Below are positions 8,094-15,764 of a stretch of 37,171 nt of DNA, piece by piece. The stretch covers positions 1 to 37,171 of IMG/VR virus record IMGVR_UViG_3300020183_000229; one strand, given 5' to 3'. The stretch is from a virus. Made by a program: the position numbers and the translations under genes. How positions within the stretch are numbered: the first letter of the stretch is position 1; every line of letters starts with the position of its first letter. Below the pieces are notes generated by a model that did not search any database, had not been told where the DNA came from, and saw only the letters and a list, made by a program, of their open reading frames with translations.

Positions 8094-8134
8094 AAAGCTT
8101 CTCATGGACCTAAATATCCTGAGAAGCTTTTTTA
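8094..8134 (+). terminator. Strong rho-independent terminator
   Basis: Perfect stem AAAGCTTCTCA/TGAGAAGCTTT (8094-8104/8120-8130) followed by a T-run to 8134. It separates the early-type small genes from the virion-type block. The loop contains CCTAAATA, weakly like a T4-type late promoter. Confidence 0.93.
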
Positions 8135-8147
8135 TTAGGAGAATTAA

Positions 8148-9449
8148 ATGTCTAGTCTTGGTGCTGATGAGATGTATAAAAGGGAAGGAAGAGTTACTAC
8201 CTTTCTTAAGAAATTAGAGACAAAAGACCCTTTTGTTCTTACTAACGGACTTAAAGTAGTACTGGTTGATAACGAGCCATTAAGAGAGGCTCTTAAAAAT
8301 AAAGTACCTGTAAAGAATATCACGCTAGTTGATGATAAGGGAAATACTTATTCCTTTAATAAGCTTCAAAAGACTCCTGAGTTTGGAGGAGGTGGGGGCT
8401 CAGGTGCTGGATCAGAAGTAACTGACCTCGGTGAATCTGCTCAAGCTCTTTACGCTCAGGCGCTCTTTCTTTATGGTAATACGGAGAAAGACTCGTTAGT
8501 AAAAGCGTATGAGAAAGTTGATGTTTCAGCTTCTCTAGAAGAATTAATGACCAAGCTTCCAGAGGATTGGATTGAATCGAGCAGGATTGGAGCTAAGGCT
8601 ATTAAGGACAATCTGTATATACAGAATGCAACCTTTCATCGACAATCAAAATGGGTACAAGGATTAGAAAAGCATTTTAAGAATCTTAACAAACAAGAAG
8701 GTTCTATCTTTGGTGATATTAATAAATGGTCTCCAGCAGACATCTATATGTTATCATCGAAAGGGGCCTCTATACCCTTCTATAATGCAACTACTCTTGC
8801 TGACTTTAATGCTGTTATGTACGATGCGATAAAGAGTAAAGATATAGTTGGTATCTCGTTAAAAAAGATGATAGGAACAGCTTCGTTTAAGTATTATAAT
8901 ATCGGTGAGAAGAAAAAGAAGATAAAATATAAGAGTTATACGGTCGGAAAAACTGGCTTTTTTAATGCAAAAGATACCTTTATATTCTTCGAAGAAGATG
9001 GTCAAATTCAGTTTAGAACATTTCCATCTTTTCAGGGAGAAATAAAAGGCACAAACGCCAGCCAAGGAAAGATATCCTATGGTGCTATTGCCCCTATCTT
9101 TCGTACAAAGTTTGAGGTGACCGCTCCGGAAATCAATGATGTTAAAAGAGCTATTAAGAACTCAAGACAAGAGTTTCTTAAAGCGTTGTATGTAATGTAT
9201 ATGCAATTAGATACTAAAGATAGCCCAAAATTAACACCTGAAGTCTTTATTCAGAAGGCTAATGAAAAAGATGAGGAGTGGTTGTTGAGTAAGTTTATGG
9301 GGTGCGCTATCATTCAGCTGATGCTAAGTGTTACATTGCCTCGTAAATGGAAGTCTACTGATGATCCTAAAGATGTACTAATCTCATCTATCATTACATA
9401 CGCTTCCTCTCAGTCGGATCTTTCAGGACCATATGCTAAAGTTGAATGA
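8148..9449 (+). CDS. Conserved phage protein with Gly-rich linker
   Basis: 433 aa. A short N-terminal domain (about 1-78) is joined by a GGGGGSGAGSE linker (about 80-90) to a large C-terminal part beginning TDLGESAQALYAQALF. That Gly-rich linker followed by a (T/S)xxxESAQ(A/C)LY motif is a pattern I recall from proteins of several myovirus and siphovirus lineages, usually hypothetical. No enzymatic residues are obvious. It is the first gene after the terminator at 8094 and precedes genes with capsid-targeting-like tags, so a virion or assembly role is plausible but not shown. Confidence 0.7.
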   Translation: MSSLGADEMYKREGRVTTFLKKLETKDPFVLTNGLKVVLVDNEPLREALKNKVPVKNITLVDDKGNTYSFNKLQKTPEFGGGGGSGAGSEVTDLGESAQALYAQALFLYGNTEKDSLVKAYEKVDVSASLEELMTKLPEDWIESSRIGAKAIKDNLYIQNATFHRQSKWVQGLEKHFKNLNKQEGSIFGDINKWSPADIYMLSSKGASIPFYNATTLADFNAVMYDAIKSKDIVGISLKKMIGTASFKYYNIGEKKKKIKYKSYTVGKTGFFNAKDTFIFFEEDGQIQFRTFPSFQGEIKGTNASQGKISYGAIAPIFRTKFEVTAPEINDVKRAIKNSRQEFLKALYVMYMQLDTKDSPKLTPEVFIQKANEKDEEWLLSKFMGCAIIQLMLSVTLPRKWKSTDDPKDVLISSIITYASSQSDLSGPYAKVE

Positions 9450-9457
9450 GATAAATA
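9450..9457 (+). promoter_or_regulatory. Possible T4-type late promoter
   Basis: GATAAATA matches the NATAAATA/TATAAATA late-promoter box of T4-like phages and sits 34 bases before the start of the next gene, directly after a stop codon. Confidence 0.4.
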
Positions 9458-9490
9458 GAGTATAGAATACAGTTAACAGGATTAAACACA

Positions 9491-10681
9491 ATGGATTCAT
9501 TTAAATTATATCTATCAGAAGCAGCTGCATCAGAGGATAGACTATCTCATCTAGAGCATGCGGAAGACCATGTTATCAATGCTGGTGACAAAGGCTTTGC
9601 CCATGCATTCCATAATCTTCAAGATACACATGATAAGCTTCACGGTAAACATAACAACACAACCGTGATGACCAAGTATGATGGCTCTCCATCCATTGTG
9701 TTTGGACATCATCCAGAAACCGGCAAGTTCTTTGTTGCATCTAAGTCTGCGTGGAATAAAGATCCAAAGATTAACCATACTCCAGAAGATATCGAAAGAA
9801 ACCACGGACATGCTCCTGGTCTAGTTACCAAACTCAAGCATGCGTTAAAGCACCTACCAAAGGTAACTCCAAAAACTGGTGTTTATCAGGGTGACTTAAT
9901 GCACTCTGGTATTAAGTCTAAATCTAATCCAGAAGGTGATGTTGATACTCATGCTGGTAAATACCATTTCAAACCTAATACTATTACCTATTCAACCAAG
10001 CATGGTTCAGATGAAGGTAAGAAGATTGAAAAGGCCAAGCTTGGAGTAGTAGTTCATACCGCTTATAAAGGTAAAACCTTTGCTAGCATGAAGCCAGACT
10101 ATGCTCCTGATCTTAGCCATTTCAAAGATCATCCAGAAGTTCATCGTATTGATAATAGAAACGATGTACAACACGCTAAGATGTCTCCAGAACATCACGA
10201 GAAGTTTAAAAAGCATCTGCATGCTGCCACTGCTGCGTTTAATTCTGCACATAAAGACTTTGATAAGGGGCTAGAAGGTCATCGTGAGCATATTAAGACA
10301 TATATCAATAAGACTGTTCGTGATGAGACTAAGCCAACTTTGACCGGATACAAACAGCACCTCAAGGATAAATTTACAAAAGAAACTACCAAACTTAAGA
10401 CCGATAAGGCTCGAGGTGCCAAGCAAGCAGAAATGAACACCCATCTTCAGCATGTTGAGGACAATAAACATCATATGCAATCGGCTTTAGATATGCATCA
10501 TCACCTTCAAGCAGCTAAAGATCAGCTGGTGCATGCTATGTCTTCACACCAAAAGTTTGAGCATCATATTGGTGGTATTAAGTCAAAGCCAGAAGGATAT
10601 GTCGTTGTGAGAAACAACAGACCTACTAAGCTAGTTGATCGTAAAGAATTCTCAAGAGCAAACTTCCTAGCAAGATCATAA
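9491..10681 (+). CDS. KxDG ligase-like nucleotidyltransferase with capsid-targeting-like tag
   Basis: 396 aa. Motifs of the covalent nucleotidyltransferase (DNA/RNA ligase) superfamily are in order: KYDGSPS (residues 62-68, candidate AMP-accepting Lys62), GVYQGDLMH (about 130-138, motif III-like), EGYVVVR (near 367, motif IV-like) and a late Lys-containing KLVDRKEF (motif V-like). It resembles phage putative RNA ligases (I recall DUF6267). His/Lys-rich spacers separate the motifs. The first ten residues MDSFKLYLSE followed by Ala match the T4 capsid-targeting peptide MKTYQEFIAE|A position by position, including the [LI]xE|A protease site, so the enzyme may be packaged and trimmed. The stop overlaps the start of a HAD phosphatase, forming a possible end-healing/sealing pair. 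Ligase activity is inferred, not shown. Confidence 0.75.
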   Translation: MDSFKLYLSEAAASEDRLSHLEHAEDHVINAGDKGFAHAFHNLQDTHDKLHGKHNNTTVMTKYDGSPSIVFGHHPETGKFFVASKSAWNKDPKINHTPEDIERNHGHAPGLVTKLKHALKHLPKVTPKTGVYQGDLMHSGIKSKSNPEGDVDTHAGKYHFKPNTITYSTKHGSDEGKKIEKAKLGVVVHTAYKGKTFASMKPDYAPDLSHFKDHPEVHRIDNRNDVQHAKMSPEHHEKFKKHLHAATAAFNSAHKDFDKGLEGHREHIKTYINKTVRDETKPTLTGYKQHLKDKFTKETTKLKTDKARGAKQAEMNTHLQHVEDNKHHMQSALDMHHHLQAAKDQLVHAMSSHQKFEHHIGGIKSKPEGYVVVRNNRPTKLVDRKEFSRANFLARS

Positions 10682-11304
10682 TGGACACGTTTAAGCAGTA
10701 TCTAGAAAAGAAGAATAAAGGATCATTGCACGTCTTTGATGTGGATGATACTTTGTTTCATACCACAGCTAAGATTCATGTAAAGGATTCTAGCGGCAAG
10801 ACTGTTGAGAAGCTTTCTAACTCAGAATTTAATGATCATAAACTACCACATGGTCATAGCTATGACTTTAAAGAGTTTACCTCTGCACATAAGTTTAATA
10901 AGGAATCAAAACCTATTCCTAAGATGTTAAATAAACTTAAAGCTATTCACTCTAATATTAAACAAAAGCCTAACTCACGAGTAATTATGAATACTGCTCG
11001 TGCAGACTTCGATGATAAGAATAAGTTTCTAAACACGTTTAGAAAGCATGGGGTAGATATCGATAACATTCATGTACACCGTGCTGGTAATATTCCTGGT
11101 GATCAGTTTCCTGCTCATAAGAAGGTTCAAATTATCAAGAAGTACCTCGACGACAACAAGATAGGTTCCGTACATATGTACGACGATTCAAAGACCAATC
11201 TTAAGCATTTCGTTGGCATGAAGCAAGATCATCCAGACGTTAATTTTCATGGATGGCATGTAAAATCAGATGGATCAATACAAAAGTATAAACCTGAAGA
11301 ATAA
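10681..11304 (+). CDS. HAD-superfamily phosphatase, tagged N-terminus
   Basis: 207 aa. HAD motif I is FDVDDTLF (19-26, nucleophile D20, acid/base D22), motif II lies in MNTARADF (about 99-106), and motif IV is YDDSKTNL (near 180). The class is close to phage polynucleotide 3'-phosphatase domains, although a general HAD phosphatase cannot be excluded. The N-terminus MDTFKQYLEK resembles the tag of the neighbouring ligase-like protein (M-x-[ST]-F-K-x-Y-L) but lacks a perfect LxE|A site (LEK). Its ATG overlaps the ligase-like stop codon, so the two are translationally coupled. Confidence 0.8.
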   Translation: MDTFKQYLEKKNKGSLHVFDVDDTLFHTTAKIHVKDSSGKTVEKLSNSEFNDHKLPHGHSYDFKEFTSAHKFNKESKPIPKMLNKLKAIHSNIKQKPNSRVIMNTARADFDDKNKFLNTFRKHGVDIDNIHVHRAGNIPGDQFPAHKKVQIIKKYLDDNKIGSVHMYDDSKTNLKHFVGMKQDHPDVNFHGWHVKSDGSIQKYKPEE

Positions 11305-11310
11305 TAAATA
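11303..11310 (+). promoter_or_regulatory. Possible T4-type late promoter
   Basis: AATAAATA, a match to the NATAAATA late box, lying in the 73-base gap before the 11378 gene and overlapping the upstream stop codon. Confidence 0.35.
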
Positions 11311-11377
11311 ACCATATGCGCTACAGTAAGGCTAAGGCAAACCTGTGGTATAACGGATAAGTCTAAGGAAAACTCCG

Positions 11378-13594
11378 ATGGAAAAAGATGATAAGAAAAA
11401 GGGTGTTAAAACCCTTAAAGATTTTACCCTAGGTAAAAAGAAAAACGAAATTAAATTCAACCCTGAGTTAGAAACTAGACAGGGTATGAATGAAGAGGCT
11501 GAAAAGACCGTTGCCATGCTATATGGCCGCATGAACCCGCCTACTAAGGGTCATGAAGAAAATGTCGAAGGACTGAAAGCGCTCGCTAAAAAGCATAATG
11601 CCGATCATGTCGTGATCGCGTCCCATTCTCAAGACTCCAAAAAGAATCCGTTAGACGCCAAGACCAAGATGAAGCACCTTAAGCGTGCGTTCCCTGGTAC
11701 TAATCTAGTGGCTGCCGATAAAGAACACCCATCAATTTTTCATCACCTTGCTAAGCTACATCAGCAAGGATATAAGCATGTCATCATCGGAGCAGGTGAA
11801 GACAGGGCAGACGAATACAATAAAGTAAAAGAGTATAACGGCAAAGAAGGCCGTCACGGTGTGTATAATTTCAAATCTATTAAAGTAGTATCTACAGGTG
11901 AGCGTAAGCAAGGAGTATCAGGTACTGATATGCGCAAGCATGCTACATCTAGTAACTATGATGAGTTTAAAAAGAACCTTCCTTCCAATTTACAAAAGCA
12001 CGACGAGCATGCAAAAGCGCTTTACCATGATACTAGAAAAGGACTTGGTGTGAACGAAGAGTACATTTATACAGAAGCAGACTTTGACGAGGTTGCAGAA
12101 GAGTATCTACAGGAAAGAGTTTTAGATCTTCAGCAACGTCGTAAGCGTGCTATTCAAATGCGTAAGATTGCACCAAAGCTTCAACGCGCTCGCGCTATTG
12201 CTATGCATAGACTTGCAGGTGATAAGCAATTAAAGAGACGCGCATTCAAGATGGCAAAAGATATTCTACGTAAACGTTACGCCGGTCAGCGTGGTGCACA
12301 CTATCACGAGCTCGGTCCTACAGATAGAATTTCAGTCGATAAGCAAATCGATTCAAAAGTATCAGCAATCAAGCGTATAGCTGCTCGTTTAATGCCAAGA
12401 TTGAAACAAGCTGAAGCTAAGCGTCTTCAAGCTGTAAGGTCTGGCACTAAACCAGCAGGTTTAGGCGGTGTACAACCAGGGATGGTTGCCGCTAGTTTTG
12501 ATCCTCTATTGAAAATGGTAGAAGGTTTGTACGAATCAAAAGAAGAGTTTGATACTGTTATGTCTATTGCACAAGCTGCTCTAAACAAAGTAGCTCCTAT
12601 CACTGAACAAGAAAAACATAATATTCAAGTTAAGTCCAAGCTTTCTGGAATTGACTCTTCTATTCTAGAAGAAGTGTTTAGACGTGGTCTATTAATTGCA
12701 GAAGGAAATGAAAAGCAAATTCGTCAACATGCCTTCCAGCGCCTGAACTCTTTTGTATCTGGTGGTAAGGCATTCTACGAAGATGATAGTGATCTGGCTG
12801 AACAGCTTGGCCAAGATAAATCTAGAAATGCTCGCGAGAACGACGCGCCATTTGAACCAGATCCTAAGAAGGGCCCTATTGCTACACCTGGCAAACACGG
12901 TCAGGGATACTCTACAGCAAGACATCTTGCTCGTATGGGTTTAAAGCAATTTATGGATAAGCAAAAAGAAAAACTAAAAGAAGAAGCTGAGCTAAGCGAA
13001 GCAACCGACTTGAATAAACACATAGCTGATTTTTCTAAAGGTATCAAATCATCTTCTGCGAAGCAGAGCACCTACAAACGCGACAACAAGCCTATACCTA
13101 ATATGAAGCATGTTGAAACTGACGCTGATCATCAGAAGGTGTTTGATCATCTAAAGAAAATGGGATATAAAAAGTCTAGCGGGTATGATTCAAACCCACA
13201 TAAATTTGATATGCATAACAACCATGAGACAATGATTTCAAAAAGCGATCCAGTACATCACTCATCTGGTATCTCAGCACATATTGAAAAAGAACATGGC
13301 AGTAAGATGAAAGTTCATTTTACTCAACGCAATATGAAGGAAGGTTTAGATCTAGTAAGTGAAGCAAAAGACCAGAACAAGCGTAATAGAATGCGCGAAC
13401 TGGCAAAAGCAGGTCTTGTTGATAAGCAAGACTATTCAAAATTTGACAACATAATGTCAAAGATTATGACATCAGGTAACACTGATGATATTTCTCAACA
13501 GGAGAAGGCGTTTCTTGCAACAATGTATGACAGACTTTCAGATGTCATTACTAGCAATCAGCAAATTTTCCAACAAGTGAAAAAGAAGGTATAA
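11378..13594 (+). CDS. Nucleotidyltransferase-domain modular protein
   Basis: 738 aa. The N-terminal domain (about 43-215) is a cytidylyltransferase/NMNAT-type HxGH fold: GRMNPPTKGHE (50-60) supplies the nucleotide-binding TxGH, and GVSGTDMRKH (179-188) is the ISGTxxR-type motif. A basic helical domain follows (about 250-350, RAIQMRKIAPKLQRARAIAMH), then a linker with FVSGGKAFYED, and a C-terminal module bordered by LSE|A (539-542) and VSE|A (660-663), sites of the kind cut by T4-type prohead proteases. The substrate of the transferase cannot be told (NMN, pantetheine and others use this fold). The length is far above a free NMNAT, so it is likely a virion-associated fusion. Start ATG 11378 follows AAGGAAA. 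Confidence 0.75.
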   Translation: MEKDDKKKGVKTLKDFTLGKKKNEIKFNPELETRQGMNEEAEKTVAMLYGRMNPPTKGHEENVEGLKALAKKHNADHVVIASHSQDSKKNPLDAKTKMKHLKRAFPGTNLVAADKEHPSIFHHLAKLHQQGYKHVIIGAGEDRADEYNKVKEYNGKEGRHGVYNFKSIKVVSTGERKQGVSGTDMRKHATSSNYDEFKKNLPSNLQKHDEHAKALYHDTRKGLGVNEEYIYTEADFDEVAEEYLQERVLDLQQRRKRAIQMRKIAPKLQRARAIAMHRLAGDKQLKRRAFKMAKDILRKRYAGQRGAHYHELGPTDRISVDKQIDSKVSAIKRIAARLMPRLKQAEAKRLQAVRSGTKPAGLGGVQPGMVAASFDPLLKMVEGLYESKEEFDTVMSIAQAALNKVAPITEQEKHNIQVKSKLSGIDSSILEEVFRRGLLIAEGNEKQIRQHAFQRLNSFVSGGKAFYEDDSDLAEQLGQDKSRNARENDAPFEPDPKKGPIATPGKHGQGYSTARHLARMGLKQFMDKQKEKLKEEAELSEATDLNKHIADFSKGIKSSSAKQSTYKRDNKPIPNMKHVETDADHQKVFDHLKKMGYKKSSGYDSNPHKFDMHNNHETMISKSDPVHHSSGISAHIEKEHGSKMKVHFTQRNMKEGLDLVSEAKDQNKRNRMRELAKAGLVDKQDYSKFDNIMSKIMTSGNTDDISQQEKAFLATMYDRLSDVITSNQQIFQQVKKKV

Positions 13595-13596
13595 AA

Positions 13597-13824
13597 ATGT
13601 TAAACAAAATTAAAGAGTGGTTGTTTGGACCATACAAAGAAGAGGTAAAGACGGTTGAAGCAGCTCCACAGCTAGCTCCAGTTGTACAAGAGCAACCAAA
13701 GAAACAAAATAATAAACAACGTCACTATCCTAAAAAGCAGCCTGCTAAGACTGCACAAGAGGTTAAAAAGCCCAAACAACCTAAGCGTAATAACTGGCAA
13801 ACAAAACCAAAGAATAAGCAATGA
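13597..13824 (+). CDS. Small basic disordered protein
   Basis: 75 aa. A short N-terminal helix (KIKEWLFGPY) is followed by a Pro/Gln/Lys/Asn-rich low-complexity tail with about 20 Lys/Arg, typical of a DNA-contacting or scaffold tail. It sits 2 bases after the previous gene and overlaps the next by 4 bases. Function unknown; an internal capsid protein is one possibility. Confidence 0.6.
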   Translation: MLNKIKEWLFGPYKEEVKTVEAAPQLAPVVQEQPKKQNNKQRHYPKKQPAKTAQEVKKPKQPKRNNWQTKPKNKQ

Positions 13825-14015
13825 AGTCTTTTAAGTCTTTTCTAGATGAGAATTTTATGGATGGACGTAACCCTCAAGATAAAGGGGATATGAGTAGACA
13901 TGGTCTCAAGGGAAAGACTATTGCACAGTTGAAGAAGATTAGATCGTCTGAGACTGCGTCACCAAGAAAGAAGCAGCTAGCTCATTGGTACATTAACATG
14001 CACAAAGGTAAATAA
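13821..14015 (+). CDS. Small basic protein with capsid-targeting-like tag
   Basis: 64 aa. It begins MKSFKSFLDE then Asn, matching the M-x-[ST]-F-K-x-[FY]-L-x-E tag pattern of its neighbours (LDE|N instead of LSE|A). The rest is RHGLKGKTIAQLKKIRSS...SPRKKQLAHWYINMHKGK, a conserved small phage family I recognise by pattern but cannot name. Basic character suits DNA binding inside the head. The next ATG follows the stop directly. Confidence 0.65.
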   Translation: MKSFKSFLDENFMDGRNPQDKGDMSRHGLKGKTIAQLKKIRSSETASPRKKQLAHWYINMHKGK

Positions 14016-14288
14016 ATGTTATCGTTTAAAGAATATTTAATCGTCGAAGCAGAATATCAGGGACGCGAAGTATCCCTTGGTAAACCTATGGCTGGTGACG
14101 TTAAAAAGTCAAAAGTGTATGTTCGTCATCCAGAAACCGGAAACGTCGTTAAGGTAAACTTTGGCGATAAAAATATGCGTATTAAAAAGAATATTCCGGC
14201 ACGACGTAAGTCATTTAGAGCAAGACATAACTGCGACAACCCAGGTCCAAGACATAAGGCAAGATATTGGTCTTGCAGGGCGTGGTGA
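14016..14288 (+). CDS. Small virion-type protein with LIVE|A tag
   Basis: 90 aa. N-terminus MLSFKEYLIVE then Ala, again a tag with an I-x-E|A protease-like site. The C-terminal half is strongly conserved in marine myoviruses as I recall: KKSKVYVRHPETGNVVKVNFGD followed by ARHNCDNPGPRHKARYWSC, with two Cys and several Arg/Trp. Such proteins are usually hypothetical; zinc binding is possible but only two Cys and one or two His are visible. Part of the tagged gene cluster 9491-14288. Confidence 0.7.
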   Translation: MLSFKEYLIVEAEYQGREVSLGKPMAGDVKKSKVYVRHPETGNVVKVNFGDKNMRIKKNIPARRKSFRARHNCDNPGPRHKARYWSCRAW

Positions 14289-14292
14289 TTAA

Positions 14293-14679
14293 ATGGCAAA
14301 TAAACATATTTTAAAATTAACAGATACAGAAGCGGTGTTAAAACTATACACCACTTCACCTACAGGTACTACTATTGATATTAGCTTGCAGACCGATCTT
14401 ACTGCCAACGGACAAACATGGGTAGGAAATGCTCATGTAGGTATTCAGTACATTGCATGGGGCGCAAAGAAAGATAAAGAAATCGATATCACCAGAATAA
14501 TTACCCCAGCCAACAACGAAGTGCATGGACACTATTATTTAATTAATGCAGGTGTAATGGACTTTAATGGTCAAGGATTTGTTGACGATGTATATGCAAG
14601 TAAAGATATTAGAGTCACATTGGATGGCGAAGGCCACGTAATAATTAAGCTTAGAAAACAACATGGGTGGACAAGATAA
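14293..14679 (+). CDS. Beta-rich virion-type protein
   Basis: 128 aa with alternating Thr/Val/Ile strands (ILKLTDTEAVLKLYTTSPTG), a Gly/Asn-rich middle and an IKLRKQHGWTR end. This composition is typical of small head or tail decoration proteins in T4-like marine phages, but no specific homologue is assigned. The TAA overlaps the ATG of the Dps-like gene. Confidence 0.6.
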   Translation: MANKHILKLTDTEAVLKLYTTSPTGTTIDISLQTDLTANGQTWVGNAHVGIQYIAWGAKKDKEIDITRIITPANNEVHGHYYLINAGVMDFNGQGFVDDVYASKDIRVTLDGEGHVIIKLRKQHGWTR

Positions 14680-15116
14680 TGGATGAATTAATTAAACAGA
14701 TGCAAAAGCTGCTAGCAGATACCTTTGTGTTATATCTCAAAGGTCATAACTATCATTGGAATGTTGAGGGTAAAGATTTTGCCCAGCTACACGATTTCTT
14801 TGGTAGCTTTTATGAAGAAGTACATGGATCTGTCGATACAACAGCAGAACAGATTAGAGCTATGGATGAGTATGCTCCTGGCACTCTGATCAGATTCAAA
14901 GCGTTATCTTCTATTGAAGAAATTATCGCTGTACCATCTGCTATGAATATGATTATTGATCTCTATAATTCTAACGAACAACTATTACAACAATTAGAAA
15001 TGTGTAATGAGCTGGCAGAAAAACAAAAACAAACCGGTCTTGCTAATTACTTGCAAGAAAGAATCGATATGCATAAGAAACACTCCTGGATGCTTAGAGC
15101 GTTCACAAAGGGATAA
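14679..15116 (+). CDS. dps: Dps-like ferritin-family protein
   Basis: 145 aa from ATG 14679, which overlaps the previous TAA; the GTG at 14667 is an alternative. The four-helix ferritin-like pattern is clear: NYHWNVEGKDFAQLHDFFGSFYEE (about 24-47) followed by DTTAEQIRAMDEYAPG (53-68). This is the Dps ferroxidase arrangement with His26, His38, Asp53 and Glu57 as likely iron ligands. Dps dodecamers oxidise and store iron and can bind DNA. It lies among virion-type genes, so it may act inside the particle or protect DNA late in infection; that is inference. Confidence 0.85.
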   Translation: MDELIKQMQKLLADTFVLYLKGHNYHWNVEGKDFAQLHDFFGSFYEEVHGSVDTTAEQIRAMDEYAPGTLIRFKALSSIEEIIAVPSAMNMIIDLYNSNEQLLQQLEMCNELAEKQKQTGLANYLQERIDMHKKHSWMLRAFTKG

Positions 15117-15118
15117 AA

Positions 15119-15754
15119 ATGAGTAAGTTTAGAACTCTAGAGGGCTTTATTAGAGACGTTATGACCGGTCAATCAAAGACTGGAAATAAAACTGTTCTTG
15201 AAAACGCCATTCGTACTATTATGGAAAAGCCAGAAGATATCGAAACCGATCAGAATGATCAGATTACAGTCGGCTCATATGTTACAAAGAATTTTGAAGT
15301 CTGCCCTGTCGCTCAAAAACTCTATACCAGTCTTAAGGATAATAAGAAGGTGGATGTTAATGAGGCTGAGAAGGCAGCAATTCAATTAGATAAACTATTT
15401 GCTTTAGAAAAAAGCGTTGTAGCTAAAGATGCAGCCACTCCAGAAGATGTAAAGACTGCAGAGGACTTAGAAAAGAAAGCCATGCACCACGCAACTAAGG
15501 CTGGACTAGACCAGGACTTTGGTTTTGTCGGGGCGCATGTTGAAGTTATAAAGAAAAAAGTAACTAATATGGATAGAGTGGTCGATGCAAAAGATTACTC
15601 TCACAAAGACGAGGTAGTAAAGCGCTTTAAGACATTCGATAAGCGAAACAACCCTGATCCAAAAGGTACTGATTTTGACACAGACAATTCTAAGTTTGCA
15701 ATAACACGAAATCTAAAAGCACAACGCAAAGTAAAAATTATCGATGGAGACTAA
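15119..15754 (+). CDS. Hypothetical virion-type protein
   Basis: 211 aa, helical and charged, with no known fold. N-terminus MSKFRTLEGFIRDVM is faintly like the [ST]FK-x-[YF]L tag of nearby proteins, but no LxE|A follows. The C-terminal third is basic (HKDEVVKRFKTFDKRNNPDPKG). It lies 2 bases after Dps and just before the modular polyprotein-like gene, so a packaged or head-assembly role is possible. Confidence 0.6.
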   Translation: MSKFRTLEGFIRDVMTGQSKTGNKTVLENAIRTIMEKPEDIETDQNDQITVGSYVTKNFEVCPVAQKLYTSLKDNKKVDVNEAEKAAIQLDKLFALEKSVVAKDAATPEDVKTAEDLEKKAMHHATKAGLDQDFGFVGAHVEVIKKKVTNMDRVVDAKDYSHKDEVVKRFKTFDKRNNPDPKGTDFDTDNSKFAITRNLKAQRKVKIIDGD

Positions 15755-15764
15755 GGAGCAAAAA

